NCBI GenBank assembly: GCA_041598875.1
Contig: JBFHXP010000054.1
Coordinates: 1-16,606 of the forward strand
From: JAKITW01 sp041598875
GTDB taxonomy: Bacteria > Desulfobacterota > Desulfobulbia > Desulfobulbales > BM004
DNA length: 16,606 bases
Direction: 5' to 3'
Part shown: piece by piece, positions 7,892 to 15,514 of the stretch
Numbering within the stretch: the stretch's first letter is position 1
How the letters are laid out: each line of letters starts with the position of its first letter
Program-made: the position numbers and the translations under genes
The notes under the pieces: model-generated
The model's input: the letters and a program-made list of their open reading frames with translations, nothing else
Databases searched by the model: none
What the model was told of the DNA's origin: nothing

Positions 7892-8557
7892 ATGAAACGA
7901 CTACTTTCCCTGCTGTGCATCCTCTCATTTTTTCTTCTCGCCTCCGCGGCTGATGCCGGAGAACCGCTCACCCCTGAAGAGGTCGCCGGCCGGGTGCAGA
8001 ATAATTACGAGAGCGCCAGAACCATGGCAGCCGACTTCCGCCAGGTCACCGCGGTCAGCATGAGCAGTCGTTCCCGTGAGGGAAGCGGACGACTGATCCT
8101 CCAGAAGCCGGGCAAAATGCGCTGGGACTATACATCCCCGGACCGCCAGGTCCTGATCTGTGACGGCAGGAGCATAACAATGTACCTGGAGAAATCACGG
8201 CAGATGGTCATCTCCGATGCCAGGGAGTATCTTAAATCAGATGTCACCTATGGATTTTTCACCGGCACCGGTGATATTCTCCGGGACTTTGTTGTTTCCT
8301 ATCCCGATTCCCTGCCCCATGGCGATGACACCTATGTCCTCAGTCTTGTTCCCCGGCAGACCCATCCCCAGGCAGCCCAGATCCTGATCTGGGCGCAGGC
8401 GGACACTTTTCTCATCAGCCAACTCCGGATCATAGATCACTTCAACACCGTAACGGATCTCTATTTCACCAATATCCGCATCAACGAGGGCAAGGACGCA
8501 GGGGCGGATATCTTCTCCTTTACCCCGCCGCCCGAGACTGAAATAATCACCCAGTAA
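7892..8557 (+). CDS. lolA: Outer-membrane lipoprotein carrier protein LolA
   Basis: A periplasmic chaperone that takes lipoproteins from the LolCDE complex in the inner membrane to the outer membrane. I start it at the ATG at 7892 (221 residues) because this begins a clean signal peptide: MKRLL, a hydrophobic core LLCILSFFLL, and a likely cleavage after ADA (residues 20-22). An in-frame ATG at 7856 would add 12 residues without helping. The mature part has the LolA hallmarks: MAADFRQVT, GSGRLILQKPGKMRWDY, then DGRSITMYL, and the C-terminal FSFTPPPETEII. Residue identity to E. coli LolA is modest, but the order of motifs and length agree. No strong ribosome-binding site is visible for either start. 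The radical SAM gene begins 8 bp after its stop, suggesting co-transcription. Confidence 0.92.
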   Translation: MKRLLSLLCILSFFLLASAADAGEPLTPEEVAGRVQNNYESARTMAADFRQVTAVSMSSRSREGSGRLILQKPGKMRWDYTSPDRQVLICDGRSITMYLEKSRQMVISDAREYLKSDVTYGFFTGTGDILRDFVVSYPDSLPHGDDTYVLSLVPRQTHPQAAQILIWAQADTFLISQLRIIDHFNTVTDLYFTNIRINEGKDAGADIFSFTPPPETEIITQ

Positions 8558-8565
8558 CCGGATCC

Positions 8566-10431
8566 ATGCCCTCAACGCGCCAGCCCGTCACACCGGAGCA
8601 CTCTTTACCACCATTTCGGCTGGCTCTGGCCGCCATGCCCTGGACTCCCTTTAACCGGCCATCGATCCAGCTTGGTGCCCTTAAGGCGTTTCTCTCCGGC
8701 AGGCCGGGCATTGAGGTCGACACCCTCCATCCCTATCTGGAGGCGGCCCGGGAGATCGGCACCGGGACCTACCATTTTATCTCCCAGGACCCATGGATAA
8801 GCGAAGCGCTCTACAGCAGCATCCTTTTCCCAGACCACTCCCGGTTTGCGGAAAAGCTGGCGACCGAACGGCTGGCCAGAAAATGGAAAATAAAAAAAAC
8901 ATACCATTTTGATTTCCATCCCGTCAAAAAGGCCCTGGATTGCCAGCTTTCCGCCTGGATAGACAATCATGACTGGTCCCGATACAACCTGATCGGATTT
9001 ACCGTCTGCTTCAACCAGCTTCTCTCCTCGCTCACCGCCGCCGCCCGCATTAAAGAGAGTTACCCGGATATTCCGGTGGTTTTTGGCGGCAGTTCCTGTG
9101 TTGGCGACATGGGGAGATCGCTGCTCACCTTCCCCCAGATCGACTATATCGTTCCGGGCGAAGGTGAAATCCCGCTTCTTGCCCTCTGTGAATCCCTTCG
9201 GGACAGGGAAAAAATTCCGGCTACGGTCTTCTCCCGCGGCCAAAATCCGGACACTGCTTCCTGCCCGCAGCAGGTTTTACACTTAAACGACCTGCCGCCT
9301 CCGGATTACGATGACTACTTCACCGAAGTCACGAAGAATTTTACCAGATCCCCCTTTATCCCGGTACTCCCTGTGGAGTTTTCCCGGGGCTGCTGGTGGG
9401 AAAAATGCGCCTTCTGCAATCTTAATCTGCAGTGGCAGGGGTACAGGCGCAAGTCTGCCGGGACCATGGTCGAACAGGTGACATCCATGGCCCGCAGGTA
9501 TCGGGTCCTTGATTTTTTCTTTACCGACAACGCACTGCCGCCCAGGGAGGCGGATCTTTTTTTTGCCGCCATGGGATCGGCAAAAAAGGATATCTCCTTT
9601 TTTGCCGAGATCCGGGCCACCACCCGGGCTACCACCCTGGAAAACTACCGTCAGGGAGGGCTTGCTTCCATCCAGGTGGGGATTGAGGCCCTGAGCACCT
9701 CTCTGTTGCGGAAAATCAACAAAGGGGTTACCGCCATTGAAAACATTGCGGCAATGAAACATGCCCTGGGACAGGGAATCGAACTCGAGGGAAACCTGAT
9801 CACCGAATTCCCGGGAACCACGGCCGGTGAGATCCAGGAGACTCTCGATGCCCTTGACTTTGTGCTCCCCTTCCCGCCGCTGACCATTGCCGCCTTTTTC
9901 CTTGGCCACGGCAGCCCGGTGGCACGGGACCCGAAAAAATTCGGCATCCGGGCGATCACCAAGCACCCCGGCAACAGGGCCCTTTTCCCCCCCCATATTC
10001 TCAATAGCCTCATCCCGCTGATCAAGGGTTATCAAGGCGATCGGATCAACCAGCGCACCCTCTGGAAACCGGTCCTCAAAAAAATCGCCATCTGGCACCA
10101 GTTCCATCAGGATCGCCGCAGATCGACCGCAAAACCCTTTGCCCTCTCCTTTCGCGACGGCCCTGGTTTCCTGATAATCCGCCAGGAACGTCCCGGGCGA
10201 CCCGCTCTTCATCACCGCATGCAGGGGTTGTCCCGGGCCATCTATCTCAGCTGCGACACCATCCGCACCATGGATGAGTTGGCAAAAGAGTTTCCATCCC
10301 TTGCCAGAGAAAAAATCCGCGCTTTTCTTGACGATCTCCGTGAAAAAAGACTGGTATTCATGGAAAATGATCACTACCTTGCCCTGGCAGTGCGCGAGAC
10401 ACCCCATACCGGCCATGCAGCGCCATCTTGA
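8566..10431 (+). CDS. B12-binding radical SAM protein, RiPP-maturation C-methyltransferase-like
   Basis: A 621-residue protein with an N-terminal cobalamin-binding-like domain (about 18-245), a radical SAM domain (about 265-480) and a C-terminal winged-helix-like part (about 570-610). The N-terminus FRLALAAMPWTPFNRPSIQLG, then IGFTVCFNQLLSSL and VFGGSSCVGDMG, and IVPGEGE fit a B12-binding fold. The 4Fe-4S cysteines are C276, C281 and C284 in RGCWWEKCAFCNLN, a C-x4-C-x2-C spacing rather than the usual C-x3-C-x2-C. Further marks are the DNALP segment, IQVGIEALS and NKGVTAIENIA. Together these match the family annotated as RiPP maturation radical SAM protein 1 / C-methyltransferase, which methylates unactivated carbons of ribosomal peptides. 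No precursor-like small gene is seen nearby, so the true substrate is open. The ATG lacks a ribosome-binding site and lies 8 bp after lolA. Confidence 0.85.
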   Translation: MPSTRQPVTPEHSLPPFRLALAAMPWTPFNRPSIQLGALKAFLSGRPGIEVDTLHPYLEAAREIGTGTYHFISQDPWISEALYSSILFPDHSRFAEKLATERLARKWKIKKTYHFDFHPVKKALDCQLSAWIDNHDWSRYNLIGFTVCFNQLLSSLTAAARIKESYPDIPVVFGGSSCVGDMGRSLLTFPQIDYIVPGEGEIPLLALCESLRDREKIPATVFSRGQNPDTASCPQQVLHLNDLPPPDYDDYFTEVTKNFTRSPFIPVLPVEFSRGCWWEKCAFCNLNLQWQGYRRKSAGTMVEQVTSMARRYRVLDFFFTDNALPPREADLFFAAMGSAKKDISFFAEIRATTRATTLENYRQGGLASIQVGIEALSTSLLRKINKGVTAIENIAAMKHALGQGIELEGNLITEFPGTTAGEIQETLDALDFVLPFPPLTIAAFFLGHGSPVARDPKKFGIRAITKHPGNRALFPPHILNSLIPLIKGYQGDRINQRTLWKPVLKKIAIWHQFHQDRRRSTAKPFALSFRDGPGFLIIRQERPGRPALHHRMQGLSRAIYLSCDTIRTMDELAKEFPSLAREKIRAFLDDLREKRLVFMENDHYLALAVRETPHTGHAAPS

Positions 10432-10522
10432 GGCGATACGGTTTATGATTGTCTTGTAAAAATAACCACATCGAGATGACTGAGTCAAAAAATTTGCCAC
10501 CCATTCAATACACGAGGACACC

Positions 10523-11701
10523 ATGAGCGAAAACTTTGAAGATCTTTTCAAACAGACAGACATCCGCCGCCAGAAACTGAACCCCGGCCAGAAGGTTGAG
10601 GCAACGGTTACCGGCATCAGCAAGGAATATGTTTTTCTTGATATCGGCAGCAAGGGAGAGGGGTCGATCGAACTCAAGGAGTTTGTCGGCGCCGATGGCA
10701 TCCCCACGGTCTCTGAAGGGGATCGGCTCACTGTTTATTTTCTCGGCAGCGCCAACCAGGAAATGCAGTTCACCACCAAAATCGGCAGCGGAAGCGGCTC
10801 GGAACAACTCCTTGCCGCGGCATTCCACGGCTCGATCCCGGTGGAGGGAACCGTGGTCAAGGAGATCAAGGGCGGCTTCGAGGTTACGGTTGCCGGCACC
10901 CGCGCCTTCTGCCCCTATTCGCAGATTGATCTGCGTCGGGCCGAAGATGCCGAATCCTATATTGGCCAGCGGTATCTGTTCAAGATAACCGAATATGATG
11001 CGCAAAAACGAAACCTGCTGGTCTCCCGGCGCGCCATGCTTGAGGAGCATCGGGCCGAACAGAAGGAGAATCTCCGCGCCACCCTGAAGGAGGGCGACCA
11101 GGTTGCCGGCACCATTACCTCGATCCGCGATTTCGGCCTCTTTGTCGATATTGGCGGCACCGACGGCCTGATCCCGCTTTCCGAAATCGGCTGGAACCGG
11201 ACCGATGACATCCAGGGCTCTTTCACCGTGGGAGAGCAGGTGGAGGTAACGGTGATCAAACTTGACTGGGAAAACGACCGGATCACCCTCTCGATCAAGG
11301 CTGCCCAGCCCGATCCCTGGGACAAGATCGACGATTTTGCGCCAGGGTCGCTGCACCGGGGCATTGTGGCCCGGCTGATGGAATTCGGCGCCTTTGTCAC
11401 CCTGCGGCCTGGCATCGACGGCCTGATCCATATCTCGAAACTGGGTAAAGGCAAAAGAATCCATCACCCCCGTGAGGTTCTGGAACCGGGACAGGAGGTC
11501 GAGGTCACCATCGAGGGGGTTGACCGCGACAAGAAGAGAATATCCCTGAACCTGCCGGGGGTTTCCGAAGAAAGGGAAGAGGGAGAGCAGAGCGAGGCCG
11601 AGGTCCGGGAATTCTTGGAAAAACCCGCTGCAGGATCACAGAAAATGGGGACCCTGGGTGATCTGCTCCAGGCCCAGATGAAGGAGAAGAAGAAAAAATA
11701 G
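10523..11701 (+). CDS. Four-repeat S1 domain RNA-binding protein (ribosomal protein S1-like)
   Basis: A 392-residue protein with four S1 (OB-fold) repeats at about 20-87, 106-172, 190-260 and 275-344. Repeats three and four are the clearest (RDFGLFVDIGGTDGLIPLSE and EFGAFVTLRPGIDGLIHIS). The first two are more diverged. A charged tail follows, with a lysine-rich end. Full ribosomal protein S1 usually has six repeats and about 550-600 residues, so this is probably an S1 paralogue binding mRNA or a translation factor rather than rpsA itself (inference). The ATG is supported by GAGGA at 10514-10518. The 91-bp gap before it is AT-richer than the genes and probably carries its promoter. No clear terminator follows; an inverted-repeat element begins 36 bp after the stop. 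Confidence 0.9.
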   Translation: MSENFEDLFKQTDIRRQKLNPGQKVEATVTGISKEYVFLDIGSKGEGSIELKEFVGADGIPTVSEGDRLTVYFLGSANQEMQFTTKIGSGSGSEQLLAAAFHGSIPVEGTVVKEIKGGFEVTVAGTRAFCPYSQIDLRRAEDAESYIGQRYLFKITEYDAQKRNLLVSRRAMLEEHRAEQKENLRATLKEGDQVAGTITSIRDFGLFVDIGGTDGLIPLSEIGWNRTDDIQGSFTVGEQVEVTVIKLDWENDRITLSIKAAQPDPWDKIDDFAPGSLHRGIVARLMEFGAFVTLRPGIDGLIHISKLGKGKRIHHPREVLEPGQEVEVTIEGVDRDKKRISLNLPGVSEEREEGEQSEAEVREFLEKPAAGSQKMGTLGDLLQAQMKEKKKK

Positions 11702-11737
11702 CGATGTCAAACGGTCATGATTGCCCCGCCCTCTGGA

Positions 11738-11937
11738 TAATTAGTGTCCATCCGGAAAGTCTTTTTTTTCCCGGATGGCTACACGTGGTTGTTTTCAATC
11801 CGGAAACAGACAATTTTGAAAAAGATCAAGGAGATCTAGGAAGTATGCGCAGGCGTACTGGAGTACGGCGAGCACATACTTCTGCAGATCGACACCGAGA
11901 TTTTTAAAAAGTGGCGTTTCCGGATGAAAACTAATTA
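11738..11937. mobile_element. 200-bp MITE-like element with 21-bp terminal inverted repeats
   Basis: The left end (11738-11758) begins taattagtgtccatccgg, and its reverse complement matches the right end (11917-11937) at 19 of 21 positions. The interior has no credible gene but does have an imperfect palindrome at 11843-11879 (outer gtatg/catac, inner cgtact-gg-agtacg). A further short inverted repeat, catccgg/ccggatg, lies near the left end with a T run inside its loop. It fills most of the 302-bp gap between the S1-protein gene and the antiporter gene. The pattern fits a transposase-less mobile repeat, but no second complete copy or empty site is in the window to prove mobility. Confidence 0.6.
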
Positions 11938-11949
11938 GTGTCCGTCCGG
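11932..11949 (+). repeat. Direct repeat of the element's left end
   Basis: taattagtgtccgtccgg here repeats 11738-11755 with one mismatch (a to g). It overlaps the right inverted repeat by the palindromic core ctaattag, so the element is followed by what looks like the beginning of a second copy. This could be a relic of tandem insertion or part of the end structure. Confidence 0.55.
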
Positions 11950-12003
11950 TCGGGAAAGGGAAGCAGATAACCGCATCTTTATCAACATATCATCGGAATA
12001 AAT

Positions 12004-13593
12004 ATGGATCCTATCTGGATATCAATGGCGTTTCTTATGGGTTTTGTCGTGCGGCAGATTGGCCTGCCGCCGTTGGTGGGTTATCTTGCCGCCGGGTTTG
12101 TCCTGAAAAGTATGAACGTAGTAGGCGGGGATATCCTCCAGGTTGTTGCCGATCTGGGTGTGACCCTGCTTCTTTTCACCATAGGCCTCAAACTGAATAT
12201 CAGACGACTCTTGAAACCCGAGATATGGGCAACCACTTCGCTCCATATGCTGGTAACGGTCGGAGTCTTTGCCGGTCTTTTTTTTTGGCTGGGAACAACG
12301 GGGTTTGTTTTATTCGCCGGATTGGACTTGAAACTCTCCCTGTTGATCGCCTTTGCCCTGAGCTTTTCCAGTACGGTTTTTGCGGTAAAGGTCCTTGAGG
12401 AAAAAGGTGAACTGTTCTCCCTCCATGGCCGGATTTCGATCGGCATCCTGGTCATGCAGGATATCTTTGCGGTTATTTTTCTCACCGCCTCCTCCGGCAA
12501 GATCCCATCGCCCTGGGCCTTTGCTGTGGTGGCCGGTCTTTTTGCCTTAAGACCCCTGCTTTTCAAGGCAATGAATCGCTGCGCCCATGGAGAACTCACC
12601 ATCCTGTACGGTTTTTTCCTCGCCCTGGTGGTGGGCGCCGCAAGTTTTGACCTGGTTTCAATGAAGGCGGACCTGGGCGCCCTGATCGTCGGCATGCTTA
12701 TGGCCGGCCACCCCAAGTCCAAAGAGGTTGCCAAAAGTCTCTTCGGCTTCAAGGAGCTTTTTCTGGTCGGGTTCTTCCTGAGCATAGGACTTTCCGGCTC
12801 ACCGAGTTGGGAGGCGGTTTGGGCAGCGCTGTTCCTGGTGTTACTGATTCCACTTAAAGCCGGGCTTTTTTTCCTGCTTCTTACCCGCTTCAAGCTCCGG
12901 GCGCGATCTTCGGTGATGGCTTCGTTCAGCCTGGCCAATTACAGCGAATTCGGGCTGATCGTGTGCGCCGGTGGCGTCGCGAACAAATGGATTGGCAGTG
13001 AATGGCTTATTGCCATGGCCATGACCGTGTCCATGAGCTTTTTGCTGGCTGCGCCGTTCAATATGGCGGCAAACACCATTTACCGATACCTGCACGACCT
13101 ATTGCTCTCCTTTGAAACAGAGGAGAGACACCCCGATGACCAACTGGTGGACCCGGGTCCTGTAACCATGGCGGTGTTCGGTATGGGACGGATCGGGACA
13201 AATGCCTATGATTTCCTGAGGACAAAACATGGCGACACTGTTGTCGGTTTTGACTTTAATGAAAAAACAGTAAAAAAGCATCAGGATGCCGGGAGGCATG
13301 TCATCTTCGGTGATGCCACCGATCCCGATTTCTGGGAGCGGGTGCGGAACGGGAAAAGAAATTCAGGATTAAAGGCTGTCTTGCTGACCATGCCCAACCA
13401 CAAAGCAAATATGTATGCGGTGCAGCAACTTGAAATTGGGGGGTACAAGGGATCAATTGCGGCCACCGCGATGTTTGATGACGAGGTACAGGAACTCAAG
13501 GATGCCGGGGTGCACGCGGCGTTCAACCTTTATGCCGAGGCTGGTTCCGGTTTCGCCAAGCACGCGGATGAAAAACTGACACTCGGGGCCTGA
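12004..13593 (+). CDS. CPA2 (Kef-type) K+/H+ antiporter with TrkA-N domain
   Basis: A 529-residue inner-membrane protein. Residues 1 to about 360 form a Na+/H+-exchanger fold with roughly eleven to thirteen hydrophobic segments. These include the CPA2 marks GLPPLVGYLAAG, SFSSTVFAVKVLEEKGE and ISIGILVMQDIFAVIF. Residues about 388-500 form a TrkA-N/RCK nucleotide-binding domain with the Rossmann motif VFGMGRIG at 391-398, followed by GFDFN and GDATDPDFW. Such proteins exchange K+ or Na+ for H+ and are gated by NAD(H) or related ligands. The protein begins directly in the first membrane segment, so it is shorter at the N-terminus than many relatives, and no TrkA-C domain follows. The ATG has only a weak upstream purine stretch. 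The universal stress gene downstream on the same strand suggests a shared role in stress or pH response (inference). Confidence 0.92.
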   Translation: MDPIWISMAFLMGFVVRQIGLPPLVGYLAAGFVLKSMNVVGGDILQVVADLGVTLLLFTIGLKLNIRRLLKPEIWATTSLHMLVTVGVFAGLFFWLGTTGFVLFAGLDLKLSLLIAFALSFSSTVFAVKVLEEKGELFSLHGRISIGILVMQDIFAVIFLTASSGKIPSPWAFAVVAGLFALRPLLFKAMNRCAHGELTILYGFFLALVVGAASFDLVSMKADLGALIVGMLMAGHPKSKEVAKSLFGFKELFLVGFFLSIGLSGSPSWEAVWAALFLVLLIPLKAGLFFLLLTRFKLRARSSVMASFSLANYSEFGLIVCAGGVANKWIGSEWLIAMAMTVSMSFLLAAPFNMAANTIYRYLHDLLLSFETEERHPDDQLVDPGPVTMAVFGMGRIGTNAYDFLRTKHGDTVVGFDFNEKTVKKHQDAGRHVIFGDATDPDFWERVRNGKRNSGLKAVLLTMPNHKANMYAVQQLEIGGYKGSIAATAMFDDEVQELKDAGVHAAFNLYAEAGSGFAKHADEKLTLGA

Positions 13594-13925
13594 CCTGCTG
13601 GTAACGGAAATTTATTTTCGCTCGTACTCCCCTGCGGCTGCTGTATAGCTGAGTTGACCTGCTGGTCTGCTTGTACGAAACCTGTACCCGCAGGGTGAAT
13701 ATTCATCTTAACCCCATACGGGCCAGGCTAAATGCTCTGGAGAAATACCCATATGCAGGGTACAGTAGGTCATGCGGCACTGCGGGAGCAAGGGCACCAC
13801 CTTGAACTGCAGGAAACCATGAACATTCTGCCTGTTTAATCGTTATCGGCACACCGAGCACTATCGAAGAACTCAAAAACCTGGCCCCTTGTTCAGCGGC
13901 TCGAATGAAACACACGAGGTGATCC
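13594..13925 (+). other. 332-bp gap with a possible TrkA-C gene relic
   Basis: No intact gene is seen. A short open stretch at 13836-13922 translates to LIVIGTPSTIEELKNLA followed by a stop, which resembles the last strand and helix of TrkA-C domains. A frame just before it (up to 13838) gives ALREQGHHLELQETMNILPV and then a stop. Together they could be the decayed end of a regulatory gene or of the antiporter's former tail. A 12-bp direct repeat (tgacctgctggt at 13591 and 13655) and an 8-bp inverted repeat (ccctgcgg/ccgcaggg near 13630 and 13688) are also present. The relic call is weak, because the matching stretch is only about 17 residues. Confidence 0.3.
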
Positions 13926-14921
13926 ATGAAGCGTTTCAAAAACATCCTTTACCTGAACGAACCGGCCGTGGACCAGGCATCAACGATCGCGCGCGCTGTC
14001 TCGCTGGCAATAAACAATCAGGCCGACCTGACAATTCTTGATGTAATCCCGTCCCAGGTCGTCACCGTAGAGAGCGGTCTTCCGCCGGGAGGCCCGATAT
14101 CCAACGAACTGCGGGCAGCCATTGTATCCGATCATCGCAAGGCGATGGAGACAATGGTTCAATCCTTCAAAGAACGCCTGCCGATCCGGCTGGAAATATT
14201 GGTTGGCAAGACGTACCTTGAGGCGATCCGAGCCGTTCTGAAAAATGGGTATGACCTGCTCATCAAACCAGCGGAAAATCCAACCTGGACGGATAGGCTG
14301 TTCGGCAGTGACGACCTGCATCTTCTCCGGAAATGTCCCTGCCCGGTCTGGCTCATGAAATCACCAGAGAAATCAAACTACAGCAGCATCATGGCGGCAG
14401 TCGGTTTCGATCTGTCAGCCCCTCTGCCTTCAGAACAGGATCTGAACCGCGAAATTCTGGAACTGGCCGCCTCGGTGGCGCTTTCCGACTCCTCGTCCCT
14501 GAACATCGTTCACGCCTGGGAAGCTCTTACTGAGAGAATGCTGGTATCAAGGGGCGGGGTGTCGCAGGAAGGCGTGCTCAACTATGTTGAAAGAGAGCAG
14601 GAGCGCCACAGCAGCGAACTTTACAGGCTGGCCGGGAAATTGCGTGGATGGATCGGAAAGGACGCATATGATAGCCTTTCGCCCGGGGTACACCTTCCCA
14701 AGGGACCGGCAAAAAAAGTGATTGCGGCCTTGGCTGCGGAGTTGCGGGCGGATTTTGTCGTCATGGGGACGGTCGCACGCACCGGCATATCAGGACTGAT
14801 CATCGGCAACACCGCCGAATCCATTCTCGATCAGCTGGCCTGTTCAGTGCTTGCCATAAAGCCTCCCGGCTTTAAAACGCCGGTGAAGGTCGAATCGGAA
14901 ACTCAAGGGGTCGCATCTTAA
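13926..14921 (+). CDS. Tandem-domain universal stress protein, UspE-like
   Basis: A 331-residue cytoplasmic protein with two UspA domains at about 1-147 and 152-315. The first domain ends with HLLRKCPCPVWLMKS, a segment nearly identical in kind to that of E. coli UspE. The second keeps the nucleotide-binding loop VVMGTVARTGISGLIIGNTAES (M280 to about 298) and ends SVLAIKPPGF, again as in UspE. The first domain lacks that loop, which is usual for UspE-type tandems. Such proteins are linked to starvation, oxidative and envelope stress, though molecular function is poorly known. GAGGTGAT at 13916-13923 places the ATG at 13926 with certainty. The neighbouring antiporter gene on the same strand is a common partner of Usp genes. 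Its stop codon overlaps the stop of the converging membrane-protein gene by four bases. Confidence 0.92.
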   Translation: MKRFKNILYLNEPAVDQASTIARAVSLAINNQADLTILDVIPSQVVTVESGLPPGGPISNELRAAIVSDHRKAMETMVQSFKERLPIRLEILVGKTYLEAIRAVLKNGYDLLIKPAENPTWTDRLFGSDDLHLLRKCPCPVWLMKSPEKSNYSSIMAAVGFDLSAPLPSEQDLNREILELAASVALSDSSSLNIVHAWEALTERMLVSRGGVSQEGVLNYVEREQERHSSELYRLAGKLRGWIGKDAYDSLSPGVHLPKGPAKKVIAALAAELRADFVVMGTVARTGISGLIIGNTAESILDQLACSVLAIKPPGFKTPVKVESETQGVAS

Positions 14922-15514
14922 AAATTCAATATTCGCGTTCTTTGCCGTCCAAAACCGGGCGGTTTTTGGATTTCGGCGAACAGCACACAAACGACCTGAA
15001 CAGCTATATGAGGGGAGTCTATTTTTGTGACATAAATATTTGGAATTTTTTCAAACATTGCTCGTGCGATCATGTTCCTGCCAATTTCTAGCGGGAGCAC
15101 AGCGAGGGGAAAAATAAGAAAAATTAATACCACACCAGGTATCCATGTTTGTTGAATAATCGCGATATGCCACGATAATACAAAAAGTACTACCCAGCTA
15201 AGATACATAAGCAGGGTCAAAACAAAATGTGAATCAACTGGACATCCCTTTATTGTGTCAATAGTTTCAATCAAAGAGTGAGTCATTGCGAGGTGAAAAA
15301 TGAATGCGCCAGCAGTTAGTGGCATTTTAAGTCTAATCCTCAGTAATACGACAAGCATAATGTAGAAAATGGCATATGATTTTTCTACATTACCTGAATT
15401 TTGAGAGAAGAAACCCAATGCAACGAATGACAAAAACAAAAAGAGATCTTTTGCTACCCTCGGTAGTTTGTCTAAGTGCGAGGTATTAATAAACAAGTAT
15501 TGCACACTAGGCAC
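14918..15514 (-). CDS. Unrecognised integral membrane protein
   Basis: I do not recognise this 198-residue protein. It has about four or five hydrophobic segments (near 23-38, 47-60, 65-82, 97-120 and 126-143), a short polar N-terminus and a soluble tail of about 50 residues ending RTRILNF. The start is a GTG at 15514 inside the last codons of the upstream gene: the two overlap by 8 nt (gtgcctag), a layout typical of translational coupling. An internal GTG three codons later is an alternative. The DNA is AT-richer than its neighbours: the line 15181-15240 counts 37% G+C against 60% for 14701-14760. Its stop interlocks with the stress-protein stop on the other strand. Together these suggest a transferred gene pair. 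Membrane location is secure; function is not. Confidence 0.7.
   Translation of the reverse strand: MPSVQYLFINTSHLDKLPRVAKDLFLFLSFVALGFFSQNSGNVEKSYAIFYIMLVVLLRIRLKMPLTAGAFIFHLAMTHSLIETIDTIKGCPVDSHFVLTLLMYLSWVVLFVLSWHIAIIQQTWIPGVVLIFLIFPLAVLPLEIGRNMIARAMFEKIPNIYVTKIDSPHIAVQVVCVLFAEIQKPPGFGRQRTRILNF

Noticed and set aside
9283..10731. 482-codon open frame on the minus strand
   Set aside because: It is antisense to the radical SAM gene, whose motifs are clear, and its translation has no recognisable domain; it crosses into the next gene as GC-rich codon bias would predict.
10505..11467. 320-codon open frame on the minus strand
   Set aside because: Antisense to the S1-repeat gene, with no family features.
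11749..11777. Hairpin catccgg/ccggatg as terminator of the S1-protein gene
   Set aside because: The T run lies inside the loop, not after the stem, so it does not fit a Rho-independent terminator; it is better explained as part of the element's end.
11704..11907. 67-codon open frame on the plus strand
   Set aside because: It runs through the inverted-repeat element and has no ribosome-binding site or protein-like motif.
12081..12938. 285-codon open frame on the minus strand
   Set aside because: Antisense to the membrane domain of the antiporter; Arg/Ser/Lys-rich with no domain.
13629..13695. 8-bp inverted repeat ccctgcgg/ccgcaggg
   Set aside because: Arms are short and about 50 bp apart; this is expected by chance in GC-rich DNA.
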